DNA of 64,000 bases from Odobenus rosmarus divergens (taxonomy: Eukaryota; Chordata; Mammalia; Carnivora; Odobenidae), in NCBI RefSeq assembly GCF_000321225.1, contig NW_004450330.1:2942708-3006707 (forward strand), given 5' to 3'. Position 1 is the first letter of the stretch; every line of letters begins with the position of its first letter. Shown here piece by piece: positions 31,571-44,329 of the stretch. A program made the position numbers and the translations under genes. The notes beneath the pieces are model-generated. The model was not told the DNA's origin, searched no databases, and saw only the letters and a program-made list of their open reading frames with translations.

Positions 31571-33935
31571 AACCAACCCAGAATTTTCATCTGGTCTCCA
31601 ACTATCCTGAAATCATCATTTTTCACCAGAAAATCAAGTCTGGGAGGAAATGGGGTTAAGTGAGAATTAATTTTACTTAATATTCCATATGCTAAGGCAA
31701 ACTAGGCCTTAGCTCAGGCTGACCAAGTTATCCAAGACGGCCCGATGTGGGGGTCATGGTGGTGATGTAGTGATGTTGGGAGTTCTAGGGAGGAAGGGAA
31801 TAGCGGTAGAAGGTTCTAGGCAGTAACAACTCAAACCCAGAAGAGCTGACAATAGCATTGTTCTTTTAGGTTATCAGTTTCTTGAATCAGACCCCAGGCC
31901 ATGACCAGAGTCTCAGATGCAGGATCCAGTCCCCCTCATGTAACCCAGCACAGGGAATTAGAAAAAGTGTAGTGAGGGGCCCCAAGGCACTCTCTCTCCC
32001 ACCAATTTTCCATATATTGCCCTGGAACCTTGATGACTAAGAGATTAGGCCCCTCTTCTGGCACAGCAGAGATCTGTTGGAATAGGGCAGGGCAGAGCAG
32101 AAACTGGGCCCATGCGTGGTGACCCACACAAGCTTTCCAGAATGCTGAAGGGACCAGTTCTCCTCCCAACAATGAATTTTTCCTTCTCAGAATTTGTAGT
32201 GCCTCCCAGAGGAAAAAAAAAAGGGAACATAATTATCTATGGAATCCAGTTTGTTAGATGCCACTTTAAATGAATAGGGGTCAGCTTCAAATAAGAACAA
32301 CTACTCTCTCTCCTTCTCTTTGGTTTCCCAGGGCAGAGTCTGTGATTTTTGTCTACTCACTCTTCCCTACCCTCCCACCACTATCGCAGGTGAGGGTTCT
32401 CAGCCCTGCATCCTCTGGCTTTGATGGATGTCCAGTTCAGCTCATAAATCCCTCTCTTATAATTTCCATTTTTTTCTATCAGTTATCAAACTTTCAAAGA
32501 AAACATTCTCATAGTCTTCACGATTTGATATTTGTGATATGCAAGCTGCCCAAAACCCAGGGCTTGGGCCAAGAGCCCTTTCCACCCAGGCTTAAAGGCT
32601 ATACAAGGCTATATAGTTCCCTAGAGAACTGGAATGCTGAACAGAAAATTGACGTAGAAACAGAACTGACTCACTAGTCCCTTAATGCAGGGACTTACCA
32701 GCATGGATGACCTGAGCTTTTAATACACAGAGCCCTGAGGCTTGCTAAATATTGAACCTAAAACTACATCCCACTCCACCTCCCACTGTCCCCCCACTGG
32801 CAAGATGAAAGCTCCTAATGCCCCTCTTTGGTCCTGCTACGATCAGAGTCAACCAGAATAGAACTCTGCAGATCTATCAGTAATGGCCTCAGTGTCTCAG
32901 CAGAGTGGGTCTGGGGGTGAGTAACACTTGCCTTGGTTAATAAAATCACTGGGGATCCTCTGATTGCCAGAAGAGTCCAACCCTGGAGTGGGGGACTCTC
33001 TGGAAACGACTCCAAAGTACTGAGATATTGAAACTAATTTCTCAAAGCTTCTGGTGGGTCTGAGATGGATAGTGAATAGTGTAATATCCATGACCTTGAT
33101 GTAATAAGTAGAAATCGACCAGAGTAGCCTTCTCTTATAGTTATTATAGAATTATATTATAAATGTAGAACATTTTTATTAATGGTACATTTTTATTAAT
33201 GTACTTCCCTCCCCCCATAATACATTCCTTAGGGGTAGGGTCTCTAGGTGGGTAGCTGCATTGGTCCATTGGTCATCTTCTAGGTATGGATGTTTTCTCT
33301 TTCCCAAGAAACTCCCTGGGTTGTCTTCATGGATCAAACGGTACTTTTGGAATCAAGTAGGATCCAGAGTCTCCGGCCCCAGAGTCTCAACCTTCAAGTG
33401 TGGGGAGAACAGAGCAATGCCATCCAACCATGGAAGCCTGGGTTCTGCTCTCTGTAGAGAGGTGCTCCTTTCTAAGGTTGTTTCATCTAGGACTATTGCA
33501 CTTTACACTCTTGCTATTATTAGACATATGCAAATTAGGAGAACCTAATATGTAAATGCTGGGAAGTTTAGGTAGCCCTCAGCAACAGCAGACAGCCTTT
33601 GTGGGTTGGTATTGATAAATTTCTGTGGCTAGAACTGGTACCCACAGTTATAATTCATAGAATCATATATTCTATATACTCAATATTATTTTACTAAACT
33701 ACTTCTCTATATTTCAGTTGTCTGTGGTCTCTGTCCCCTGCTAAGATGTCCTACAGAATAAGGAAATCCATGAATATTAGAGTTATATTAAACAGATGTC
33801 ATCTGAGCTGAAGTCCCACCTGATGAGGAAAACTCTACTGCCATGTGGCAACCATCCCTTCAATACTTAGTGTTGGGAAGTTCACTGCTTAATGGAAAAC
33901 CTATTCCATTTTTACATAGGCTATAAACAAAGATG
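31571..33935. other. Longest repeat-poor stretch, somewhat GC-richer
   Basis: I recognise no repeat or exon in this 2.4 kb. Several medium frames occur, such as plus 32270-32677 and minus 32172-31936, but none has a domain, signal peptide or splice context I can defend. It could hold an unrecognised old LTR or unique regulatory DNA. Confidence 0.4.
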
Positions 33936-34175
33936 TTTCTGTTTCTTTTCTTTTCTTTCTTTCTTTCTTTCTTTTCTTTCTTTCTTTTCTTTCTTTCTCT
34001 CTCTCTCTCCCCTCTCCTTTCCCTCTTTCCTTTTTCTTTTTTTCTTTTTCTTTCTTTCTTTCTTTCTTTTTCTTTCTTTCTTTCTCTTTCTTTCTTTCTT
34101 TTTTTCTTTCTTTCTTTCTTTCTTCTCCTTTCCTTTCCTTTCCTTCCTCATTCATTCATTCATTCATTCATTCAA
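33936..34175. repeat. (TTTC)n polypyrimidine tract ending in (ATTC)n
   Basis: About 215 bases consist of TTTC/TTTTC units with CT-rich interruptions (33936-34147), followed by about six ATTC repeats. All frames through it are low-complexity Phe/Ser or Lys/Glu artefacts. Confidence 0.95.
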
Positions 34176-35670
34176 ACTGAGCTAAATTCTGTCTTATAAC
34201 ATCCAGGCTCTCCTCTTAGCTCCATCATCCTAGATAGAATCCACTAAGTGAGTCTGCTGGTGAGCCCTTGCCCAAAGCCAGTGGTTCTCAAAGTGGGCCT
34301 CTCACTGAACTCACCCCACTCCTGCCCCCCACCCCAGCAAAGCTGTCCCACTTCCACCTGCTCTTCACATTGGGATACTGTGTGAGATTTCATTTTCAGA
34401 ATGGGCTCCTATGTTCCACCCAAATGGTCCAGTCCTCTGCCTAATCCTGTAAAGCACACAGAGACAGCATCCAGCCCCATGCAGTCCGTGAACACATACA
34501 ATGGGTACCCGCTCTCCAGGAAAGCCTCACATGGCAGGCTTAACCTGGTCCATTCCCATGAAATAATTTACATAAGTGAAAGCAAGGGGAAAAGAACAAA
34601 AGCATAATATTCTTTATAGCTTGCTCTTTGTCCTGTAATTTTACATGCTTGTGAACCCTATAAATCTGTCAGAGAGTAAAGGGAATAAAGGAAGCTGACC
34701 TCTTTTCACACCAAACAAGAACAGGAAAGTTGTAGATGATGTCTTCGCTGTTAATTATCCATTTGGGGTATTAAAAACAGAAATATCTCAAGGGGAAGGA
34801 AGAGTAACTAGGTTGTGCCACTAATCTTGGATTTGGGTCTCTCCCTCCTAAGATATGTTTTTGTTCAGATCTCTGAAATAATTGAAGAAGCAAAGATTCA
34901 TCTATCAGGGATGAAAAACTAGTGCAGGTAACATCTGACAATTATTATTTCACCCTTTCTTGAGTAGACAATGAAGCAACTTTATTCAAAAACTTGACTA
35001 ATGTCTATCTCTTAGCATTTTGAAACTTTTATTCACTGGTGTATAAAAGAATTTATTAATTTATTTGAGGCCTAGCAGAGAGAAGGGAGTCTTCCCTACC
35101 TTGAGCCAAATACCCCTAAAATATTCTGGAAGAAAGATGTGAAGGAGGTGGAGATGAGGAAGGAGACAGGGAAGAAGATGGATGGGGAAAGAGAAAGGAA
35201 GGGAAAATTTCTTTGGTTCTAATGGATTAATCTGCTTCTGTTGCCTATTAGGGGATGCTCTGTTTGACTTCAGTTCTGTCTAGATAATGAGCAGATAACA
35301 GCATATCTACCCCTTGTATAGGATCTCATGATGACTGCTATAGCCTGGGGCTTCATTATCCTTGGCATGGGTCTCTCTAGGCCTGTAGCCTTCCACTATA
35401 TGATTCCTGAAAAGGACCTTGTGAAAAGGTGAACCAGGACCTGATCTCCAGGTACCTGGAGCCTCCAAAGGTGGATCCCACTCCTTTCTTTTGAACCTTA
35501 ACAGAACTCCCAATTTCTCTGGCTCCTCCTAGTATTATAAGAACTATACTTATCAAGCTGACCCTCCTGGGTTTCTCCAGCATAGTAAAAATAGATATGG
35601 CTTCCCTGTGCCCAGGTTCAGACTTGTTGATGTGACTGTCAGTCCTTCCTGGGTCAAGGTTTCAAGATAT
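34176..35670. other. Unique sequence, with purine-rich patch
   Basis: No gene recognised. A GA-rich stretch lies at about 35128-35208. A short cagtggttctcaaagtggg at 34280-34298 looks like a MER5/hAT terminus, but no matching right end was found. Confidence 0.45.
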
Positions 35671-35675
35671 ACAGA

Positions 35676-36048
35676 TATTATCAACTGAATATTCGTGTCT
35701 CCGCAAAATTCGTATGTTGAAGCCCTATCCCCTAATGTGACTGTATTTCGGGATAGTGCCTTAATAGAAATAATTAAGGTTAAATGAGGTGATTAGGGTA
35801 GGGCCCTAATCCAATAGGATTGGTGTCCTTGTAAGAAAGACATCAGAGCTTTCACTCTCTCCCTTGTGAAGGCACAGTAAAAAGATGGCTGTCTATAAGC
35901 CAGGAAGAAAGCCATTACTAGAAACCAAACCTTACCAGACACTAATGTTGGACTTTCCAGCTTCCAGAAATGTGAGAAAATAATTTTCTGTCATTTAAGC
36001 CGTGTAGTTTGTTGTATTTTGTTACAGTGGCCTGAGCAGACTAAGACA
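35676..36048 (+). mobile_element. Solo MLT1-like MaLR LTR
   Basis: Landmarks: tgttgaagccctatccccta, gtgactgtatttcgggatag, aggttaaatgaggtgattag, gccctaatccaataggattg and an end at gcagactaagaca. The direct repeats acaga (35671-35675) and aaaga (36049-36053) match 4 of 5. No internal region is present. Confidence 0.85.
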
Positions 36049-36179
36049 AAAGAATAAAACACATGCCCGTCTGTTTTCCAAGGAAAACATAAAAATAACA
36101 CTGGTTTCCATGTGTATATCATTAGACAATCTACAAAGGTTGTCACATCCACTATTTAAAAAGTTTCTAACTGCAGACC

Positions 36180-36335
36180 TAAGTGGTACATCACAATACG
36201 CATTTTACAGAAGGGGAAATGGGACAGAAGAAGGAAAGTGATTTGTGCAGTGTCACATCAGGGGAAGGGGGTCAAAATCAAAACTTGAACCCAGGCCATT
36301 GTTCTCTACACAACACTAAGCTGCTCTCATAACAA
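36180..36335 (-). mobile_element. MIR SINE fragment
   Basis: The reversed MIR core is visible: cattttacagaaggggaaat, a gatttgtgcagtgtcacatc block and aaaacttgaacccaggccat. Confidence 0.65.
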
Positions 36336-38009
36336 TCAATCTTCACACCATGATGTCATCTGCAAATCTGATAAGAAGGTTGCAATGTCTTTATACAAAC
36401 ATCAATAAAAGTGTTTAAGGGTAGTTGTTACTCATACTTTCTAACCTGAAGATGACAGATGTGTTTCATCTTGTAAGCCAATTGATTTCTTGGCAGTGGC
36501 TGCCAATCCTGTGTACTGACAAGGATTGTGAGGTCATGTTAGGAAAGAAAACCTAGATTAACTAGCAATGTTGGTCACAGGCACAGGAAGTGGAGTGTGC
36601 AGCATGTGAACCTGGGATTACAGATGCTAATCCAACCCCTAGGACAAAATGGAGTCCTCATGGATGAACAAAAAAGCTTTTCAGTGTAAAGAACAAAAAT
36701 ATTATAAACAAGGTTGACCAAGGATAATTTTTTTTCTTAGAATTATTCTTTTGAGTTGCTTCTCCCTGGTTGCTTCTCTCTGAATTCTCATTCTTCTCTG
36801 TCAGTATAGAAAGTTGGGGGTCTCAAAACTAAATTCTAAAAGAAATTCCTTATGTGAAACTTTATATAGAAGATAATGAGTGTCTAAGAGACAAGTTCTT
36901 CCAGATTTTATAGTAAATGCAGAAGCAGATTTCATGAAGGACTGAGAAGGAGGAAAAAAATGGTTCTCAAGAACATTCCTAGCAACTGTTTCATGGTTGG
37001 TAGAACAATTGGATATATAATCAGGGAGTAAACAACTTTGATTATAGTGGATTATACCAAGAGACATAATAATACAGCTGTAATTATATATCAGCAGTTG
37101 TGCCTCAAATTCTTCTTTTAGAAAATAGCTACTACAAGTTTTACAGAAATAGATTCAAGATAACAAGAAACATAAAGATCACAATAAAAGCCCTTTGAGA
37201 CTAAAAAAGTGGCATCTTGCCCCTCCCCACTCCTCCAATCTTAAACATGCTCAAAAATAAATCCTTACTGTATAGGACAGTAAACTGTAAAGCATTTCCA
37301 GCTTTTAACTTGATTTTTTTCCCCTTAATTATTTAGTCCTGCATAAGCTAGATGCATGCTTTCAAAACAGATACATGCTCAAAATTATTTAAGAAGTAAA
37401 ATGCCTCAAATAAGACTAACTTAGTAATGCTTAATAACAGAAGCAACTTCATCTAACTGCTTTTCTTACCAAAGCTTATGAAATGCTACTTTCATTTACC
37501 AAAATTGATAAAAGCTCTTTTTATTGTTATGGAAACTAGAGATATATAAAGATCATTTTAGAAAAAAAAAATAGAACATGTTTCAATTCCATCTTGTTGA
37601 TTTCTAAGAATAAGTTATGATCTTGAAGCTAATGCTTTTACCATTAATTTTGAAAAGTAGCATTCCTAAATGTTCTATCTGACCTTCTTCCACTTGGGTT
37701 CTATGAGCTAGACATTCTCTACTCCTAATATTTATGTTCCTGAGAAAAATTCTCTGATAACATAAATAACAAAGTTGAACTTTGGATATGACCCTTTGTA
37801 AAATAAAAGTAAATTGTAAAATTGGTACACAGAACAATTGAGAATGTGTGCAGCACTGGCAAAAGCACTTAAATTTCATGTAAAAACTGAGGAAAATCTA
37901 AACCCACTTAGTGACAGGTTTGATTTCAATAAAAATGTGACACTCTATTCTTATTTCATAAAGTATTTATTTTCAAATTAATAATTAACTCTTCAAATAT
38001 TCTTTCTTT
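36336..38009. other. Unique AT-rich sequence
   Basis: There is no gene or confident repeat. A short stretch at 36350-36420 (catctgcaaatctgataaga) recalls ancient CR1/L3 LINE sequence but is too short to call. Minus frames at 37067-36801 and 37879-37604 have no protein-family features. Confidence 0.4.
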
Positions 38010-38023
38010 GAAAATAGGTCTCA

Positions 38024-38212
38024 GGGGTGCCTGGGTGGCTCAGATGGTTAAGCATCTGCCTTCGGCTCAGGTCATGATCCCAGGGTCCTGGGATCGAGTC
38101 CCGCATCGGGCTCCCTGCTCCTTGGGAGCCTTCTTCTCCCTCTACTTCTCTCTCTCTCTCCCTCTGTCTCTCATGAATAAATAAATAAAATCTTAAAAAA
38201 AAAAGAAAAAAA
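38024..38212 (+). mobile_element. SINEC, full length, perfect TSD
   Basis: The head is ggggtgcctgggtggctcag, then ctgccttcggctcaggtcat, then a CT-rich middle of the ctctgtctctcatgaataaa type that differs from the tgtcaaataaa tails of other copies. The TSD gaaaataggtctca is identical at 38010-38023 and 38213-38226. Confidence 0.96.
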
Positions 38213-38226
38213 GAAAATAGGTCTCA

Positions 38227-39835
38227 AATGAGGTAAGAGAAAATTAACTTGAGTTCTAAAAATACACAAAGGTCTTGAACATAATACATTTTCTTAAAGT
38301 CAGAATTAGACACTTAAAATACTCCACTGTATTTGTATCAGAAGTAGTTGACTTTTTGATACAAGTTATTGGACAGAAAATAATGATAATAACTTTATTA
38401 AATGCTTTCGAACTCCCAACTCACACATGCTTCTGTCCCACTTGTCACTGATGGTCCCTTCCTGTGGTGTCTGGGAGAGACTGACCTGACTCCTGCTTGG
38501 TGAAAGCTCTGAGCTTTCCTCAAATTTTCCACAAGTACGAGGTGAGAAAACAGGGAATATTCTATATTCTTAAGGTCATTTTGGCCTCCAGGCTCCTTGT
38601 GCCTCAGTTCCACTATTAACTCAGATGCAAGACATCCCCCTTCTTGAGTTCCACAAAAATATTCTCACAAAGCATGTGAAAGTATATAGATTTCCGAAGA
38701 TTTGGGGAGTGATGGAAGACTTGGGAGGGGTTTATATTGCAGTACACAGGTAATATTAGATGAACATATTCATCTCTATTCTTTTCCTGTGGCTCAGTCT
38801 CTCCATTCCTGGGAATGTGCACTGGTCCATCTTCCCATACTTTTGGGTGATTATAGCCTCCCTCCCTTCTTGCTCCCTACTCTCAGGGGCAAACAAACTC
38901 CTCTCGTCTTCTAGTCACAAATTCTCCAAGAAATGCTCATGAAGATACTATCTGTGCCTGAAAGTAAGAGATCCAAGAAAATGCATTTTCCAAAAGAGAA
39001 GATGCCCTTTAAAAAGTTTCTGACCAACTTAAATATGTATGTAAATGATTGATATAGGAGAAACAGTCAAATGTCTTCTTACAATATTGAGTTTATCAAC
39101 TGAACCACACAATCATACTTAAAAACATACATGATATAGGACCTATATTGCTTTTTATAATACAAGGGTTTTATCCTCATTCTCACAGTTCATGAAAATT
39201 CTTCACACTTGACATGGATGTCTTTGCCATCAATAGAGCCATTGTTAAGTCATTTAACACAGTTCTTCAAAACACATCAAGTTCATTTATTTCTAACTAG
39301 TTGGAAGTACAGCATGTTTAATCCTGCCAGACTGCTTATACTGAAATTTTATCCCAAGTCATAAGAATGAACATGTTATTTATGTTCTCCATAATGTAAC
39401 CATTTAATTTATTGCTTTTTAAAGTGACCTTTAAGCATTATTTACAATGACATTCAACACTTAGAATTCAGAGGTCACCCTGGGAAATAATGATTATAGC
39501 TGGGTTAAATTTCTTTGCCTCTTTTTTTTTTTTTTTTTTAAATAACCAAGTCTCTCAGGTGACCTTTATCAACAACTGAAATTAACATTGATTGAAGCTG
39601 TTTCAGACAGATCTTCCCCAAATAGTTCTTTGTTGTCCAACATGAAACTATTGAAAGAATGATGTACAATATGAGACTTGAATTTAAGGTTGCTATCTTT
39701 TATGAAGGGATAAATGATTTTAAGGGGAAAAACCCCAAACTCTCACCTTAAAATCTAGCATATAGGCAATTGTCCCTTAAGTTCCTCCTTGGAAAGGATT
39801 GTGGAGCCAGTTGTTAAAATTTTCATTATTATTCA
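38227..39835. other. Unique sequence
   Basis: No repeat family or exon recognised. A T-run of about 19 lies at 39521-39539. Frames near 38398-38942 overlap on both strands and have no family features. Confidence 0.45.
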
Positions 39836-39839
39836 TATA

Positions 39840-39965
39840 CTAATTATATCATTTAATCTTTGTAACAGTACAAATATTAGTCCTATGTTACAGATGAAGA
39901 AACTGAAGTTCAAAGAAATGTAATGATTTGCCTAGTATAAGATCGCTTGACATTGGGTGAAGATT
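39840..39965 (-). mobile_element. MIR SINE fragment
   Basis: The reversed MIR core reads atcatttaatctttgtaaca, then ttacagatgaagaaactgaa, then a decayed tgatttgcctagtataagat block. Confidence 0.7.
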
Positions 39966-40009
39966 AGCCAAGTGGTTTTCCTTAGAATAAAATAAAAACA
40001 AAATATAGT

Positions 40010-40218
40010 AACCTTTCAAAGTTGCTAAGAGAGTAAATCTTAAATGTTATCACCACAAAAAAGAAACTGTAATTATGTGATGTGATGGCAGTGTTAGCTA
40101 ATGCTCTGGGGTGATCATTTTGCAATATATAAGTGTATAAAATCAAAACATGTACACCTTAATTTATACAATGTTGTATGTCAATTACATCTCACTAAAG
40201 CTGGGGGAGAAAATATGT
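40010..40218 (+). mobile_element. L1 3'UTR end fragment
   Basis: Landmarks in order: aaagttgctaagagagtaaa, gtgatgtgatggcagtgtta, gatcattttgcaatatataa and tgtatgtcaattacatctca. This is a 5'-truncated old L1 3' end and the same family as the end of the L1 near 61000. Confidence 0.8.
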
Positions 40219-42540
40219 ATAATGACCTCACAGTATTTTGTAATAATAGAAAAACAAAAGACCACCAAAATAATAATTAAAAAAATAATAATGCAATAAT
40301 CTCGATAATGGCTTGAGATTAAGAGGAATGTCTAGGAATTGGCTTTGTAATATAAAAAATAAATATAATTCTTTATGTATTCTTTCATTGCCCAACATTT
40401 TCAAATTTTCCCTTGGAATTCTTTTCAAAGCCCTTCCTGTTTTACCCATGATAGGGTCATTTGTTACCAAATTCTAAGATTTAAATAATTATTTTGTCTT
40501 GCTTTAATTTTCACATTTTAAAAAATTTGTGCCTATGCTAAGGTAAGAAATCACCCATTTGATACTTGCTTATTTTTAAAACAAAAATGTTATATCATTT
40601 CAAATTGTCTTTCCAAGGAAGTTTTTGTTCTCACTGCTGTACTTAGGTAATGGATTTTTTCCTCTGGAATCTTAAGGGGTCTGTTCAGTAGAAGGAGAGC
40701 ACTCAGAGTCTCAGGGGAGAACAGGCCTGATGTTAGGTGGGACTTTGAAAGGGGTAGGGTCCACCCAGACTGAGAACTGTGAAATATAGGGTGTGTGCAT
40801 GCAAGAAAGAAGACCGCCGGCAAAGAAAAGGGGGTAGGGAGAGAAACTGATTTTTAAAGAGCTGCTCCAAGGGTGAAAACATTGAGAAGGAGAGCTAATA
40901 GATTTGGGGGGAGCTTCGCTATAAAATGCACAATGTGAAATTACTGGGTCACCCCTTTAAAAAAAATAACAAAGTCCAACTTTCTTTGTTCTTTCATGTA
41001 GACATGAAAGTATTTTGTGCTTTGTGTACAAAGCCCTTTTGGGGTAAGCAAGAAAGTGCAAAGAAGAGGTAGCCAAACTAAGTTCTTTAAGCAGAAGCTG
41101 GGTGGAGTTCATTGGTCTGCCAAATCCTGGCTTCAGGTCAACCTTTTAACATTTCAAAATGCCAAATACTTTGCTTTGTCCTCATTCAGGAATGATAAGA
41201 CCTGAGCAATTTTCATGGTTCCTAAAATGAATCCAAACTGAAGGAAGACACCAGTTCATGCATAACAAAAACTCTGTCTCATAGAGGGGAGTGTCTGCAT
41301 CTTCGGCATGGTCACCTTCTCAGCTTGAACCCCAAACATCATCAGAAACCACTTAATTAGTTCACTTTAATAAACCACTATCACAGGAATCAAAAGGGAC
41401 CCAAATTCATATAATCAGTATATTTTTCTTCTTGTAGGTGAGTGTAGCTGAGCAAGCAAATCAGGAGAAGGCCCCTTGTTCAGAAGGTGCCTTGGTGGGA
41501 TGAAATCAGATCAAGTGGAAATACTATTTTGGAAACTCAGAATGGGGAAGGTCTTATTTAAAAAAAAAAAAAAAAGGAAAAAAAAAAAAAAAAAAACAAC
41601 CCAAACACCCTTGAAAGTCCATTGGCAACAGCCCCTCATCTATAACTACACTGGAACTCATCTAAAAACAAATAACTCTGAAGTCTAGCAGCTAGGTAAG
41701 TTGTGCTCCTTGACTGAGTAGCTCCCACCTTATTAGCAACAGTCTTTCTTTGGATATAATGATTTATTCAGTCTGGGGACAGCTAAGACTGTCTTTCCAG
41801 TGACTTTGCATACCTATGCAATTATCCTCTCTGCTTTGACCTTCAAGTTTAACTGTCAATAAGCAATCTTATTTAATTTCTAACACCCTGCTGAGGCCCA
41901 CCCTACAGGTTCCTCAGAAAATACTACCATTTTCTCCAAAATAACAGGGTTATAATTTCTGTATAAGAAGCCATGCTGTCACTCATTCCTTTTTAAAAAG
42001 AACTGTTCTCTAAATTCCTATTTCTCCTTTTCACTTAATTTTTATAGAAACTTAAAGGTATAAAGTCTTATAAAAATTTTAATAACATTAAAATTAATAA
42101 ATTAAATTAATGACATTTGGCTTTGTTCTTAAAGGTTTAGGCTTGAACATTAGTAGAAAATGTGTCTTTGTAAGTATCCTTTTCAACCCCTCATTTTGCT
42201 CCTTTTCAACATATTTAGATTCAATAGTAAGTTCTTACATAATTGTCTCTTCATTGTTAAGACCAAATGCAATTCTAGCATATTAATTACTTATGTGTTT
42301 TACTTATTTGTTTTTATTTTTTTGTTCTGCAGTAAAGTTAAAACAACAACAACAACAATGGGGGAATGCATTTTAGAGGGCTGTGTTGTCCTGGGATAAT
42401 CGAGTATCACAGCAATCACTAGAAGTCTAAGTGTCCTGAAAAAAACAGGTCTAGAAAATGTTTACTTGACCTATTTATATATTGGGCCTATTTCCATGGC
42501 ATTCCAAGATTTAAATAATGCATGGAGCCCTTCCCTACCC
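40219..42540. other. Unique sequence with A-rich run
   Basis: No gene seen. An A-rich tract lies at 41561-41597 (A15, GG, A19). Short frames such as 41476-41688 run through it and are not credible. Confidence 0.45.
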
Positions 42541-42544
42541 ATTC

Positions 42545-42670
42545 TGATTATTCATTCACAAATATTTACTAAGCATCTCTACTTTGTATCAAGGACTGTA
42601 TTAGGTACGAGCCATACAACAGACATCAATGAGGTTTATATCTAGAGTCAGTGTCTACAAACTCTTCAAA
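42545..42670 (-). mobile_element. L2 LINE 3' end fragment
   Basis: The reversed L2 3' end is visible: attcattcacaaatatttac, then a taagcatctctactttgtat block and a ggactgtattaggtacgagc block. Confidence 0.65.
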
Positions 42671-43047
42671 CTGAGCAATGCTATTAGAAAAAAAAGAAAA
42701 TATACCCATTAAATATATTTATTTATAAATTACATACATGTGTTCCTGTACTGATATCTTATATATTATGGAAATTCATAAAAATAGCCATTTTAAATAA
42801 ATAAGATTCCAAAAGTTAACAAGAAATATGTGTTCTAATATTTCCTTGCCACATTCCTCTGGATCGATTTGCATAGCAACTAAGGTGTGTACATGCCTCA
42901 CTTTGAAGACCACTGAACCTGTTGTCCAATGTTTAATGCTTCTGCTTTGATATTTAATTTTAAACAGTGAATTTATAAAGGCAAATGTATTCATTGAACC
43001 ATCTTACAGATGAATATACCTCTTTCAAAACGTAATGCGAATTTAAG
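42671..43047. other. Unique AT-rich sequence
   Basis: No feature recognised between the L2 fragment and the next SINE. Confidence 0.4.
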
Positions 43048-43059
43048 AGTTACATATCA

Positions 43060-43257
43060 GGGGTGCCTGGGTGGCTCAGTCGGTAAGCGTCTGTCTTCGG
43101 CTCAGGTCATCATCCCAGGCCCTGGGGTCAAGCCCCCATCGGGCTCCCTGCTTAGCGGGAAGACTGTTTCTCCCTCTCTCACTCCCCCTGCTTGTGTTCC
43201 CTCTCTCGCTGTGTCTCTCTCTGTCAAATAAATAAATAAAAATCTTAAAAAAAAAAA
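43060..43257 (+). mobile_element. SINEC, full length
   Basis: It runs from the head ggggtgcctgggtggctcag through the gctgtgtctctctctgtcaa tail region to an A-rich end. The TSD core agttacat is at 43048-43055 and 43258-43265, with a partial extension. This is the arctoid-like subfamily. Confidence 0.94.
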
Positions 43258-43265
43258 AGTTACAT

Positions 43266-43766
43266 GTTAATGTAGGAAAACAACTTAAGAAGATATATAT
43301 TTTTCTTCAAACTTATGCAATTTCCCAGACACCAAATTATGTTATGATTTTAGATTGGTAACTTAAGTAATACATATCATGAAATAAATATCTCAGCTTG
43401 GAATTCTGACAGAGAATATATTTTATTTTATAGTACTATTTCTTTACTTTTGTACTAATCAATATGAATTAAATTTAATCACATACTAATAAAATATACA
43501 GGATAGTCATTATATAGTGTCTATTATGTAGTTGATAAAGTATTGACTGATTAATAGTTATGATTCTTTACTGAATTTCTCTTTAACAAATAATGGAGGT
43601 GTTGTTATAATTCATCTTATTGTTATACTAATAATTCTTTAAAAAATCTTTTTTAAGATGAATGAAAAAGGCAACAGCTATAGATGGACCTAGTTGCTAA
43701 GGATGTGTTGGGTAAAGTGAAATATCTTGTCATTTTTAAGATACTAAAATCTTAAAATTTAAAAAC
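43266..43766. other. Unique AT-rich sequence
   Basis: No feature recognised. Confidence 0.45.
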
Positions 43767-43781
43767 AGATACATATTTTTA

Positions 43782-43988
43782 TTTTTTTATTTTATTTTTT
43801 TTAAAGATTTTATTTATTTACTTGAGAAAGAGAGAATGAGAGATAGAGAGCACGAGAGGAAAGAGGGTCAGAGGGAGAAGCAGACCCCTGCTGAGCAGGG
43901 AGCCCGATGTGGGACTCGATCCCGGGACTCCAGGATCATGACCTGAGCCAAAGGCAGTCACTTAACCAACTGAGCCACCCAGGTGCCC
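43782..43988 (-). mobile_element. SINEC, full length, perfect TSD
   Basis: It begins with a T-rich lead, then aaagattttatttatttact, the GA-rich part, gactcgatcccgggactcca and the head gagccacccaggtgccc. The 15-bp TSD agatacatattttta is identical at 43767-43781 and 43989-44003. Confidence 0.96.
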
Positions 43989-44003
43989 AGATACATATTT
44001 TTA

Positions 44004-44329
44004 AATAAATGAATTTGTGTGTTTTTGTATCTACAAACCACAGGGTTTGAAAAGAGAAAGAAGTAATGCTACAAGGGGAATTCCCTTCATAGGAGAACAA
44101 ATCTTTGAGATTAAGGACAAAAATAAAATATTGGTGGTAAAAAGGGAGAAAATGGCTTCTTGGGAAACCTCAGTAATGATTCCCAAAGCTTTTAAAAGCC
44201 TCATTTTAGATCTGATGTGGAATCAGAATATTTTAAATGGAAAAAAAATTACTTCAAGTGAAAATTATCAGCTGGAAGAAGATTATGGCTACATTTGAGC
44301 TCTCTTGATCTCAAGGAAACTTAAATACA
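44004..44329. other. Unique sequence
   Basis: A 93-codon plus frame (44017-44298) starts just after the SINE and ends before the next L1. It is Lys/Ile-rich without a recognisable motif, and I regard it as chance. Confidence 0.4.

Noticed and set aside
32270..32677. 135-codon plus frame in repeat-poor DNA
   Set aside because: No recognisable domain, signal peptide, or codon or splice evidence. A frame of this length is expected by chance in 64 kb.
33892..34199. Phe/Ser-rich and Lys/Glu-rich frames
   Set aside because: Simple-repeat translation of a TTTC tract on both strands.
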